Below, piece by piece: positions 7,304 to 18,981 of a stretch of 64,000 nt of DNA. The stretch lies in assembly GCF_000407545.1 (NCBI RefSeq), contig NZ_ASWH01000001.1, positions 2,185,501 through 2,249,500 of the forward strand, read 5' to 3'. The notes under the pieces are model-generated. The model was not told where the DNA came from. It worked only from the letters and a program-made list of their open reading frames with translations, and ran no database searches. Positions within the stretch are counted from its first letter, which is position 1. The number at the start of each line of letters is the position of its first letter. Made by a program: the position numbers and the translations under genes. The DNA comes from Enterococcus gilvus ATCC BAA-350. Its GTDB lineage: Bacteria; Bacillota; Bacilli; Lactobacillales; Enterococcaceae.

Positions 7304-8053
7304 TCAATTACTGACCGTCATCAGGCCGCCGTCGATCAAGACATCGGCGCCATTGATGTACTGTGCATCCGTCGAGGCTAGAAACGCGATCAAGTCCGCC
7401 ACTTCTTCCGGTTTTCCCGTTCGCCCGCAAGTGACCTTCGCCATCTGATCGTACATTGCCAACACGTCGTTTTCCTCCATATTGACACCCTCACGCTGAA
7501 AAATCGGCGTTTGGATAAAGCCTGGCGACACACTATTGCAGCGCACACCAATAAACCCCATAGCTTGCTGTTTGGTATACAGCACCACGGCGTTTTTCGC
7601 TAAATTATACAATGGATTTTCAGAGCTGACTGTCCGGCTGGCAGCAGAAGCGGTGTTGATGATACTCGCGTTGTTCTTCGGCGCATTCAATAACAGAGGA
7701 TACAATTCTTTGGCAAACAACATCGGTGCCCGCAACAAAAGACTGAAACAGCGATCAAACTGATCGACCGTTACATCGCGAATCGTGGTATTCTCACCAA
7801 ACCCCGCATTGTTGGCAAACACATCCAGCTCATTGTCAAACGTTTCTCCGATGAATTCACACGCCTTCATGATCGCATCGGCATCCCGTACATCACACGT
7901 ACAAGGAATAAACCGATCACCCAAATCCTTCGTCCGGCTAAAATTCCGTCCGATCCCAATCACCGTCGCGCCCTCCTTGATAAATAGCCGAGTCGTCGCC
8001 ATACCAATACCAGAAGTCGCACCAGTAATCACAACTTTGTAATCTTGGAACAT
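7304..8053 (-). CDS. Short-chain dehydrogenase/reductase, paralog 1
   Basis: 249 residues from ATG 8053 (MFQDYKVVITGATSGIG), supported by AAAGGAGGT 6 nt upstream; the upstream in-frame start at 8074 lacks one. SDR motifs: TGATSGIG, CDVRD, NNAGFG, TASAAS and catalytic Y-N-L-A-K, ending INGADVLIDGG. It is the first gene of the SDR-SDR-OYE operon. The cofactor loop GIGRNFSRTKDLG is shared with the neighbouring paralog. Acid sugars, steroids or ketones are all possible substrates; nothing in the sequence decides. Confidence 0.87.
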   Translation of the reverse strand: MFQDYKVVITGATSGIGMATTRLFIKEGATVIGIGRNFSRTKDLGDRFIPCTCDVRDADAIMKACEFIGETFDNELDVFANNAGFGENTTIRDVTVDQFDRCFSLLLRAPMLFAKELYPLLLNAPKNNASIINTASAASRTVSSENPLYNLAKNAVVLYTKQQAMGFIGVRCNSVSPGFIQTPIFQREGVNMEENDVLAMYDQMAKVTCGRTGKPEEVADLIAFLASTDAQYINGADVLIDGGLMTVSN

Positions 8054-8419
8054 CGTTCTACCTCCTTTTTCCAAAGCAAAAAAGCATCACACGAAAATAG
8101 GCAGTTGAATTTGTTCAATAAAGAAACATTTAATGGAGTTCAGTTGCAGACAGATGTCTTGGAGTAAGAATTACTTTTAAGGGGAAATATCTGTGGTTCT
8201 CATTTCATGATAGCACTAAATGAGGGGAGCTGGAAAACGGATTCAAAGAGAACTGTATAAATTGGTATACCTAAGAACTCCTTATAGGAAACTATATCGC
8301 TCACTTATCAGACTGGTAATGATTTGAACGACTGTCTGCATTAGCGCTTGTCCATCCACTGAAGGCCTTATTGACGATTTTTATTCGTGGACTCTCTTTT
8401 TCTCTGTTTTAAAAATTAG
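8054..8419. other. Intergenic region, boundary to accessory island
   Basis: Apart from the ribosome site of the SDR gene at its left end, I see no supported gene or strong hairpin. The sequence becomes AT-rich to the right. It marks the transition from the SDR/OYE operon into an island with broken genes. Confidence 0.5.
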
Positions 8420-9213
8420 ACTGATGAAACTTTTATAAACAAAGAAACGACACCTTCCATCACCGAAGATGAATGGATGATTCTTATGGAAAAAGCAGCT
8501 CAAGAGGGTTCGATTGATGAGGATGACGAACTTCTGATCAAAAGTGTGGTCGCATTTTACGATTTGGATGTACAGAAAAATTTTTAACACGTACGGATAT
8601 TACTTCCATTAACAGTAAAAAGAGTACAGAAGAAATAGCGGAACTCTTTGAATCCTCCGGCTTATCTCGTCTGCCCTATTGTCAGGACAACATTGATGAA
8701 ATAACCGGCGTGGTGTATCAAAAGGACTTTTATTACCATGTACTAAAAGGTGAAAAGAAATTAGAAGAGATTATCAAACCAATCAGCTTTATCCCGAAAA
8801 GTATGAAAGTTTCAGAACTGATGAAAAAATTTCAAGCCGAGCAAATCCATATAGCCATCATCATCGATGAACACGGTGGGACTGCGGGTCTCGTTACACT
8901 AGAAAATATCATTGAAGAATTGGTCGGAGAAATCTGGGATGAATATGATAGTAAGAAATTGGATTATTACAAATTGGCAGATGGCAGCTTCCTGGTAAAC
9001 GGACGTTCAGACTTCGATTGTTTAAAAGAGCTTTTCAATATTACTAATACCACGAACTCTATCTCCGTTGCAGGTTATATTTTAGCTTCAATCGAACGAA
9101 TCCCCATGTAGGGTGAAACGATCCAGTTAGATGGTTTGAAGATGACTATTTCGAAGATGAGGAATCGCAGGATTGAAGAAGTGGTCGTTGAGCCGGTGGT
9201 TGATGGTGGGTAG
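8420..9213 (+). pseudogene. CorC/HlyC-type CBS-domain protein remnant
   Basis: Three collinear segments of one HlyC/CorC protein can be read. 8420-8584 gives FINKETTPSITEDEWMILME and EGSIDEDDELL. After a frameshift near 8580, LTRTDITSINSKKSTEEIAE and SGLSRLPYC continue in the frame that runs to 9111, covering the CBS pair (ITGVVYQKDF, HGGTAGLVTLENIIEELVGE). A TAG at 9109-9111 interrupts the C-terminal CorC_HlyC domain (GETIQLDGLKMTISKM), which then runs in frame to a second stop at 9211. The N-terminal DUF21 membrane domain is missing. Frameshift, nonsense codon and truncation make this non-functional. Confidence 0.85.
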
Positions 9214-9604
9214 GTGGATGATGTTAAGTTACATGAGGTTGTTGGGAGGATTGAGGAAAGATTATCTCGTTATTTTATGACGGGACTTGTTTTGTACAAA
9301 AAATAGAAACCTCATAAATCAAGGTTTCTAGCAAATAAACAGTTATCATTCCACAGACCTTTCCATTGGATTTATAGATTTGCATCGTTAAAAAATAAGG
9401 GTTCAAGTGTGATAAAAAATCGATTTCACCAATTATCAATCATTTTCAATAAAATAGCAGTTATTTTGCTATTTAGATTGCGTGGCGTACTTTGGATAGG
9501 AAATCTTAGGATCTGGTTCCGCGCATGAGATAACAAATATATGAATGTTCGTAGTAATACCAATATTAGTTAGTAGTTTTACAGAAATACAATATCAATA
9601 TATT
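9214..9604. other. Intergenic region with a minus-strand hairpin
   Basis: No intact gene. At 9304-9330 a 9-bp stem (TAGAAACCT / AGGTTTCTA) is followed on the minus strand by ATTTTTTG, so it could be the old terminator of the decayed fic module to the right. The remainder is AT-rich and may contain further unrecognisable fic sequence. Confidence 0.4.
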
Positions 9605-9894
9605 TCAACTGACTTTATGGTTTTCGTACCTAAAAATTATTTGCAGAGCAGCTTCTTCTTTTTAGATATCAATTTTTCTGATCAGACCTGTCCACTCGTA
9701 TAGACCACCAAAAATGTATTTATGAACTTCAAGCAACATTTAGTAGTTGAGCGGCTTATTTTCAAACCAAGCATTAATACCTAACAATTTTAAATACGTT
9801 ATATTCGCCTCAGTTTTTCAAGAAGATTCTTATCCGTTATGCCTAGTTTATTTTGCAAAACATCAGTATCTGGAATCAAATAAGGATCAAGCAT
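9605..9894 (-). pseudogene. Fic/Fido toxin gene remnant
   Basis: Reading the minus strand from ATG 9894 gives MLDPYLIPDTDVLQNKLGIT and DKNLLEKLR, the characteristic start of Fic-domain proteins. A one-base frameshift near 9808 is needed to continue with EANITYLKLLGI. Further on, LLEVHKYIFGGLYEWTG, followed by LIRKIDI, is the conserved Fic helix before the active site, followed by an in-frame stop and KEEAALQ. The catalytic HPFxxGNGR motif was not found intact. The ATG overlaps the stop of the antitoxin-like frame by 8 nt, as in real modules. This is a decayed AMP-transferase-type toxin. Confidence 0.75.
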
Positions 9895-10109
9895 TTTTTA
9901 GACCCACTGCACGATATTTTTCAATAACTGTTTCTAAGGTATCCGCAATTTTCATGTTTCCTGCCACATACTTCTCCACTAATTTCATCGTATCATCAGA
10001 CGGTTCCGCAACATCTAAAGTTGAATAGCTCAAGGTAGCATTACGAATCTTCTCACGCCCGATTCTATTCGTATTTTTTACCGAGTACTTGTAATCAGAT
10101 TTGTCTCAT
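9887..10109 (-). pseudogene. VbhA-like antitoxin remnant (Fic module)
   Basis: A 65-70 codon frame reads SVKNTNRIGREKIRNATLSY and DDTMKLVEKYVAGNMKIADT, ending VIEKYRAVGLKNA. The Y-V-x-G-x-(M/E)-x-x-x-(D/E) segment is typical of VbhA antitoxins that inhibit Fic toxins. The only plausible start (ATG 10109, preceded by AAAAGGATTTG) runs in a different frame and meets TGA after four codons, so a small indel has disconnected it. A TATAAT -10 box lies just upstream (10131-10136). It could alternatively be translated from a non-standard start. Immediately downstream is the Fic remnant. Confidence 0.6.
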
Positions 10110-10340
10110 CAAATCCTTTTAAAAGGCTACATTATATCATGTTTCTAATTTTTCCCAGTAAAACTAAATTCAATAAAGTTAAACCTTTAGAATACTTTCC
10201 TTACCTAAGCGAAAAATCTGTTAAAAAGAAAACCGTACTATTTGAATTTCTTTTAAAGGTTAGCTTCTTTAAATGCTAAACTAAAATTCAGAAGAAAAAA
10301 TGATTCCTCTAACTTCACCTAAAGATTATCGAGTAATCTA

Positions 10341-13238
10341 TTAGCTCCCCCAAACATAAAAATCTTTAGCTGTAGCTGAGTTTTTTATTTTCATATTTGT
10401 AGCACTTAATACTTCCCCGATTTTATCTGGTAATTTTTTATGACCTGTTAAACCTGGTTGACAAGCAATAATTTTTCCACGCATCGGTTTATTATCTTTC
10501 AAAGTTTTTTCCAAATGTTTTATTTCTCCCTTAATGAATACACTATGTCCACTTCTCTGTCTATCCTTGAGCTTAGCCAATAATATGGACTTACTTTTTA
10601 ACCAAATTAAAGATTTTATTGATTGACCTAAAACCTCATATACATCTCCAACAGATGAATTAAAATTTACTGAACTTTTAGATTTTGCATGATATAGGGA
10701 AACAATAATTTCTTTTTCCAAAACTTCTATTGAGATATAGTCAGCAATTTCTCCAGAACCATGATCAAAAATTACATAATCATAGGCTTCGTTCTCATCG
10801 AGCTTTTCTCCTATTGCATCTTGGATAGAATTTTTGTTTCCTTTATATTTATTAGTCTTAAATTCCATAGTGATATCTGTATTATATTTTTTCCAATCGA
10901 TAGAAACAATCTTATTCTTATCAAACGCAGGCAAATTATAGTCATATATACTGATTTCTTTCCCTGAAATTAAAGATAACGAACTTGTATAAAATGACAA
11001 TGGAAATTGATTGAAGTATATAGATAATGGCATTGCTTCTCTTCCTACCATTATAAAAAACTCCTCTTCCACAAAACATTTATACTTACCATTAATATTT
11101 CTTACTATATTATAGCTTCTTCCGTTTAAACTAACTTTCAACCAAATTTCTACTGGTTCTACTGATTCAATAGAAATATCAACATCCAAAATTGTAGAAG
11201 TAGATATATCTTCTTCAGATATCAATAAATTGTGTGGTTTTCTATAGCTATGAACGTTAAAGTCCCACATAAAAATATCTTTCGGAAAAACTGTCATTTC
11301 TGTTGGCATAGGAAGATTATCGTAATTAGTATTTGTCTTAACCTTAGCATGTTTATTTGAAATTTTGTCACCGTTCAAATTGAACCATTTAACCATCTCC
11401 TGAATGCTACCATATCTACTACTCCAAATTTTTGATCCACTACTATAACCTATTGTTATTTGAGCATCTGCTTCTTCAGCTTTACAAAATACATGGCCTG
11501 GAGAATACATTTTTCCACTATCAACATCGATAGCTTTACTGACGTCAGAACCTGCACTAATTTTATATGTTTCTCCCTCAGATAAACGATTAGCTAATCC
11601 TGAATTAAAGATTTCATGATTTTTCACACCACTTAACACTTTGTGAATATTACTCAAAGTAATTTTTTCATAATTTTCTTCCCCACAATATGCTATAGCA
11701 ATTGCATCATATATACTTTCTGATTTTAAATGGGAATTTATAAATAATAGTTTATTCTTTTTCTGATAATGGATAAGAACAGTGTTGTATTCTAAATTGA
11801 AATAGATTCCATCCGCTGTACTCCACCTTGGTAATTGTTTATTCGAAGCAACCACTACAACAGTTTGATCATCTTCACTAACATTAATATTTTCTATTTT
11901 CATTCGCAAGTCTGGAAATTCGGCATTAAGATTAAAAGATTTTGCGTAATATATTCTGGCACGAAAGTTAGTATACAAACTGTGAAGTGAGAACTCTTGA
12001 TTATTTGTTGATATTAGTTGATTATCATAGCTCTTAAAGTATTCTTGACTTTCTATATCTTGATTAATTCTTTCCTCACTTAAATCTATTATTATTTCTT
12101 GCCAAATAGAGTCCGTTGAAAATAGCCTTTTATTCTCTAAAGCAAATTGTTCATCATTTACGGCTATAAAACTCGCTTCACCAATTAACTTTTCTTGATT
12201 GGTACGAGCAAACCTCCCTATAAATTGCAATGTGGTGGCTAAGGATTTATGAGGATCATGTATAACTGCGATCTTTAAATTAGGAAAATCAAATCCTTCA
12301 GCCATCATGTCTACACAAATAACGCCATTGATTTCTTGATTCTCAAGCTGATCAATAATTTTTAAAACTTCTTGACGGCTTTTGGAGCTATTAACAATCT
12401 TTAAATTCAATACAGTATTATCTTCATACAACTTAAATAAACGAATAGCCTCTTTTTTTGATTTGCATCTAACCATCATTGCATGCTCTAAACCACTAGC
12501 TTTGTCTCTAAAAAAGATTTCCTCACCTTTTTTAGCTAATGTAATATCTTTATCTTCATTTGCTTTTATTTCAACTGGAATAAAATTAATTGAGCCAAAT
12601 ACTCCATCTTTATATGCTTGAGATAAAGGATAGTTGTATATATGATTTGCTTTTATTTCCTTTTTATCTCTTCTGAAAGGTGTTGCGGTAAATAGCACAT
12701 GTTTAGCATCAGAGATATTTGCTAACACTTCTCTCCAAGTTTTAGCAGGTTCGTGGTGAGCTTCATCGATAATAACTAAATCAAAAGTTTTATTGATCTC
12801 TTGATTTTCAGATAAAGGCAAAGCACAACCAGGTGTTGATACTACAACATCAGCTTTTTCTATATTCTCTTTTAGATCATCTGTATACTTATGCTTTAAT
12901 TCGTAAGTTTCGGGAGGCTCTACCTCTTGCTCAAAGACTCCAATTTTCTTCAAATCCTTTAAAACCGAAAAATTTTGTGCAATTTGAGAACGAACTAAAA
13001 CTGTAGGTGTTATCACCAATACTTTACTAACCCCAAGAAGATATGGAGACATCATTATAACTGCTGTTTTTCCTGTACCAGTTGGCATTGATAATAGAAC
13101 AGGCTCCTTTTTTGTAGTAAAATATGCTCCCAAAGCATGAACAGCTCCTATTTGAGCGTTTCTTAATCCCTGCCCTTCACAACTGTATAAACTTAAAGGA
13201 TATTTCATCAAAATATAGTTACTTGAAAAATAGCTCAT
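10341..13238 (-). CDS. SF2 DEAD/DEAH helicase with nuclease-like C-terminal region, putative defence protein
   Basis: 965 residues. The N-terminal third is a superfamily 2 helicase: Walker A PTGTGKT (52-58), DEAH box (158-161), TAT motif (184-186), and the second RecA lobe with QFIGRFART (338-346). Residues ~400-780 have no recognised domain. Near residues 825-850 is D-H-G-S-G-E-I-A-D-Y followed by V-S-L-Y-H-A-K, then GDVYEVLGQSIKSLIW; this looks like the D...(H/E)xK core of a PD-(D/E)XK-type nuclease and resembles the conserved tail of large helicases found in mobile islands. The start is supported by GGAGG 7 nt upstream. It is AT-rich relative to the suf and SDR genes and sits in an island with a dead toxin module. 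A membrane coiled-coil gene precedes it by 97 nt. A role against phage or plasmids is inferred from architecture and context only. Confidence 0.75.
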   Translation of the reverse strand: MSYFSSNYILMKYPLSLYSCEGQGLRNAQIGAVHALGAYFTTKKEPVLLSMPTGTGKTAVIMMSPYLLGVSKVLVITPTVLVRSQIAQNFSVLKDLKKIGVFEQEVEPPETYELKHKYTDDLKENIEKADVVVSTPGCALPLSENQEINKTFDLVIIDEAHHEPAKTWREVLANISDAKHVLFTATPFRRDKKEIKANHIYNYPLSQAYKDGVFGSINFIPVEIKANEDKDITLAKKGEEIFFRDKASGLEHAMMVRCKSKKEAIRLFKLYEDNTVLNLKIVNSSKSRQEVLKIIDQLENQEINGVICVDMMAEGFDFPNLKIAVIHDPHKSLATTLQFIGRFARTNQEKLIGEASFIAVNDEQFALENKRLFSTDSIWQEIIIDLSEERINQDIESQEYFKSYDNQLISTNNQEFSLHSLYTNFRARIYYAKSFNLNAEFPDLRMKIENINVSEDDQTVVVVASNKQLPRWSTADGIYFNLEYNTVLIHYQKKNKLLFINSHLKSESIYDAIAIAYCGEENYEKITLSNIHKVLSGVKNHEIFNSGLANRLSEGETYKISAGSDVSKAIDVDSGKMYSPGHVFCKAEEADAQITIGYSSGSKIWSSRYGSIQEMVKWFNLNGDKISNKHAKVKTNTNYDNLPMPTEMTVFPKDIFMWDFNVHSYRKPHNLLISEEDISTSTILDVDISIESVEPVEIWLKVSLNGRSYNIVRNINGKYKCFVEEEFFIMVGREAMPLSIYFNQFPLSFYTSSLSLISGKEISIYDYNLPAFDKNKIVSIDWKKYNTDITMEFKTNKYKGNKNSIQDAIGEKLDENEAYDYVIFDHGSGEIADYISIEVLEKEIIVSLYHAKSKSSVNFNSSVGDVYEVLGQSIKSLIWLKSKSILLAKLKDRQRSGHSVFIKGEIKHLEKTLKDNKPMRGKIIACQPGLTGHKKLPDKIGEVLSATNMKIKNSATAKDFYVWGS

Positions 13239-13335
13239 TCAACCCCTCCAACTTTATTAACCTTATTATAGTGAAAACCTTAACATCTATACTCTCAAAA
13301 AATAAAAACAAATTATCTTAATTCTATACGTCCAC

Positions 13336-14169
13336 CTATTCTTTTAGTAGAGCATCTTTTTTAATTTTGTCTACCATAATTTCAATCTTCGTTTTTACAT
13401 CTTTATGTTTACTGAATATCAATTTAGTATTTTTATGGCCCTCTTTATAATCTTGCACACTCTCTTTATACTTAAAGTCTGATATCATTTCATATTTTGT
13501 AAATTTATAGAATTTACTTTTCATTTTTATTGTATTCCCTTTACTCGTATAAAGGTCTTCAAAACGATATTCAGGACAAAGCAAATGATATTCATAGTCT
13601 ATATTGTCATTATAATCAATATAAACAATGAAGAAATCAATTGGTGTTCTCTCTAAATCCTTTTTTATTCCTCGCCTTTTATACTCAAACTCGTCACTTC
13701 CATCCTTTTTGAAAGCCAAGAAAGATAAATCCTCTTGATGATTAATATCCTCATTCATCACTAATAACCTAGTTTTAGTTTCTCCTGACTTCTTCTTTAA
13801 ATCAATTTTCAATGGGATTTCTACGGACAATTGTTTATCATCAGAATCTTCAAAAATATTTAAATTACCATTTGGATTAATTGTAGATTCAAACACTAAT
13901 GGTTGATTGCTATTTAATATATTTAATGTTATACAACCAATGGCCCCTGTAATGACTACTGAAAGTATCGGTAACAGCCACTTTAGAAAAAAATTATTTT
14001 CGGATTTTTTCATCTCTTCAACTTTTTTTTCCATCTCTTCAATTCTTTTATCTTGCTTATTTTGCTCCTTCTCATTATTTTCTCTTATATCTTTAAGTAT
14101 CTTATTAAACCTAGTAAACTCTTTTCTTTCATTCACCATTTTTCTATACACGTCCCCAATGCATTTCAT
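13336..14169 (-). CDS. Coiled-coil, single-pass membrane protein of unknown function
   Basis: 277 residues. Residues 15-58 are highly charged with heptad character (KQDKRIEEMEKKVEEMKK), consistent with a cytosolic coiled coil. One membrane helix follows at about 62-85 (FLKWLLPILSVVITGAIGCI), then a ~190-residue, presumably extracytoplasmic, mixed alpha/beta domain rich in Lys, Asp and Tyr. No catalytic motif is apparent. ATG 14139 (MVNERKEFTRF) is an alternative start; neither has a strong ribosome site. It is AT-rich, on the same strand as and directly upstream of the helicase, so the two may form one system, but this is inference. Confidence 0.55.
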   Translation of the reverse strand: MKCIGDVYRKMVNERKEFTRFNKILKDIRENNEKEQNKQDKRIEEMEKKVEEMKKSENNFFLKWLLPILSVVITGAIGCITLNILNSNQPLVFESTINPNGNLNIFEDSDDKQLSVEIPLKIDLKKKSGETKTRLLVMNEDINHQEDLSFLAFKKDGSDEFEYKRRGIKKDLERTPIDFFIVYIDYNDNIDYEYHLLCPEYRFEDLYTSKGNTIKMKSKFYKFTKYEMISDFKYKESVQDYKEGHKNTKLIFSKHKDVKTKIEIMVDKIKKDALLKE

Positions 14170-14352
14170 TTTTTAATACTTAAAAAACTCCGATTTTTGT
14201 ACTATCAATTCATGACATATTTATACATACTATTTCCCCCATAGTTCACACGTAAATACTGATTAAGAGAATATTTCACATAACCATGTTCTTAAATAAT
14301 AACATATTTAATTAATTATAAAAACGTATTTTACTATTCGAGTTTTTAATAT

Positions 14353-14391
14353 AAAAAAAGCCCCAAAACGTTAACACATCAACGTTTCGGG
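14353..14391 (-). terminator. Terminator of the suf operon
   Basis: On the minus strand CCCGAAACGTT pairs with AACGTTTTGGG and is followed by CTTTTTTTAT. It begins 15 nt after the sufB stop codon. Confidence 0.85.
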
Positions 14392-14405
14392 AACTTATAA
14401 AATTT

Positions 14406-15800
14406 CTAACCCACACTGCCTTCCATCTCATACTGAATCAGACGGTTCAACTCTACAGCGTATTCCATTGGTAATTCCTTCGTAAATGGTTCCACAAATC
14501 CCATAACGATCATTTCAGTCGCTTCTTGTTCAGAGATTCCGCGACTCATCAGATAGTACAATTGTTCTTCGGAGATTTTTGAAACCTTCGCTTCGTGTTC
14601 CAAAGAAACATTTCCATTCAAGATTTCATTGTACGGGATCGTATCTGAGCTTGAGCGGTCGTCCATGATGATCGTATCGCATTCGATGTGGCTGAATGAG
14701 CCGGCACTGTTCCGACCAAAGCGGACGGTTCCGCGATAGTCTACTGCGCCACCATCTTTCGCGATGGATTTTGAAACGATCGTACTTGACGTGTTTGGTG
14801 CGTTATGGATCATACGGGCACCATTATCCAGCACGATATTTTTTCCGGCTACGGCGATCGACAGCATCGTTCCGCGAGCGCCATTGCCTTCCATATACAC
14901 ACTTGGGTATTTCATGGTTACTTTTGAGCCTAAGTTGCCGTCGACCCATTCCATGGTCGCATTTTCTTGGGCTTGTCCACGCTTAGTTTCCAAGCTGTAG
15001 ACGTTGTTCGACCAGTTTTGGATCGTCGTGTAACGGCAATAGCCATCTTTTTTAACGAACACTTCGACGACTGCGGCATGCAGGCTGTCAGAAGAGTAGG
15101 TTGGCGCTGTACAGCCTTCAACATAGTTGATGCTTGCGCCTTCGTCTACGATGATCAAGGTCCGTTCAAACTGTCCGGTATTCGCGGAGTTGATTCGGAA
15201 GTACGATTGGATCGGAATATCCGTCTTCACACCTTTTGGTACATAGATAAACGTACCGCCAGACCAAGCCGCTGAGTTTAACGCCGCCAGTTTGTTGTCT
15301 GATGGAGGAACCAATGTCCCAAAATATTCCTTGAATAATTCAGGATACTCCTTCAAGGCTGAATCGGTATCGGTGAAGACGATCCCTAATTTGGTGAACT
15401 CGTCTTTCATGTTGTGATATACCACTTCTGATTCGTATTGGGCAGAGGCACCAGCCAAGTAGGCACGTTCCGCTTCAGGAATCCCTAAACGTTCAAACGT
15501 GGTTTTGATTTCTTCTGGCACATCGTCCCAATCGCGCGCTGGTTTGTCGCTTGAACGGATGAAGTAATTGATTTTATCGTAATCCAAGTCGGACAGATCA
15601 GGTCCATAATTGGGCATCTCTAATTTTCTGAATGTTTCTAGCGATTTCAAACGGAAATCCAACATCCATTCTGGTTCTCCTTTTGCGCGGGAGATTTCGC
15701 GAATGACTTCTTCGGAGAGACCTTCACCTGTTGTAAAAACGGGCTCGATGTCATCGTGGAAGCCAAATTGATATTCCTCTTGCATTTCAGGTACACTCAT
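14406..15800 (-). CDS. sufB: Fe-S cluster scaffold protein SufB
   Basis: 464 residues, full length for SufB. With SufC and SufD it forms the cytosolic SufBC2D scaffold on which [Fe-S] clusters are assembled before transfer to apoproteins. Diagnostic segments include [20 protein letters not shown] (about residue 180-200), [10 protein letters not shown] with the conserved Cys, and the C-terminal [20 protein letters not shown] and SRGISEQEA. The ATG is preceded by AAGGAGC. It is the last gene of sufCDSUB. A 176-bp stretch containing a repeat element separates it from sufU, the only sizeable gap in the operon. Confidence 0.96.
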   Translation of the reverse strand: MSVPEMQEEYQFGFHDDIEPVFTTGEGLSEEVIREISRAKGEPEWMLDFRLKSLETFRKLEMPNYGPDLSDLDYDKINYFIRSSDKPARDWDDVPEEIKTTFERLGIPEAERAYLAGASAQYESEVVYHNMKDEFTKLGIVFTDTDSALKEYPELFKEYFGTLVPPSDNKLAALNSAAWSGGTFIYVPKGVKTDIPIQSYFRINSANTGQFERTLIIVDEGASINYVEGCTAPTYSSDSLHAAVVEVFVKKDGYCRYTTIQNWSNNVYSLETKRGQAQENATMEWVDGNLGSKVTMKYPSVYMEGNGARGTMLSIAVAGKNIVLDNGARMIHNAPNTSSTIVSKSIAKDGGAVDYRGTVRFGRNSAGSFSHIECDTIIMDDRSSSDTIPYNEILNGNVSLEHEAKVSKISEEQLYYLMSRGISEQEATEMIVMGFVEPFTKELPMEYAVELNRLIQYEMEGSVG

Positions 15801-15810
15801 GTATTCCCGC

Positions 15811-15986
15811 TCCTTATTCGTTTTAATGTATTTATTTTTCCTACAGAAAAATAAGTTTGTTTCTCATGCCGTATGTCATTCCTCTATACAGCTTCTTTCT
15901 TGTTTTAGACGTACCTTAAATGTAGTCATTCTACAAAATAGACTGCGAAAAGAGGAACTGAAATCCTTAATCGTTTTAATGTATTT
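15811..15986. repeat. Repeat element between sufU and sufB, flanked by 23-bp direct repeats
   Basis: The 16-bp sequence TCGTTTTAATGTATTT occurs at 15818-15833 and again at 15971-15986; extended leftwards the match is 23 bp with one mismatch (15811-15833 and 15964-15986). The ~130 bp between contains an A/T hairpin (TTATTTTT / GAAAAATAA), a TTCTCATGCCGTATGTCATT segment and the word ACTGCGAAAAG (15943-15953). The same ordered blocks appear in the metN leader. The left copy includes the sufB ribosome site, so the layout looks like insertion with target duplication. Confidence 0.6.
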
Positions 15987-15995
15987 CTATTCTTA

Positions 15996-18968
<2,973 letters not shown>

Positions 18969-18981
18969 CTATCTTGCCCTC

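Noticed and set aside
5315..8053. OYE plus two SDRs as a bile acid (bai-like) 7-dehydroxylation operon
   Set aside because: No baiB, baiE, baiF or transporter is present, and both families are very broad. Nothing indicates steroid specificity.
8381..8590. Minus-strand 69-codon frame
   Set aside because: It is antisense to the readable CorC/HlyC remnant and lacks a ribosome site.
9747..10028. Plus-strand 93-codon frame
   Set aside because: It is antisense to the Fic/VbhA remnants, whose minus-strand frames match known protein motifs.
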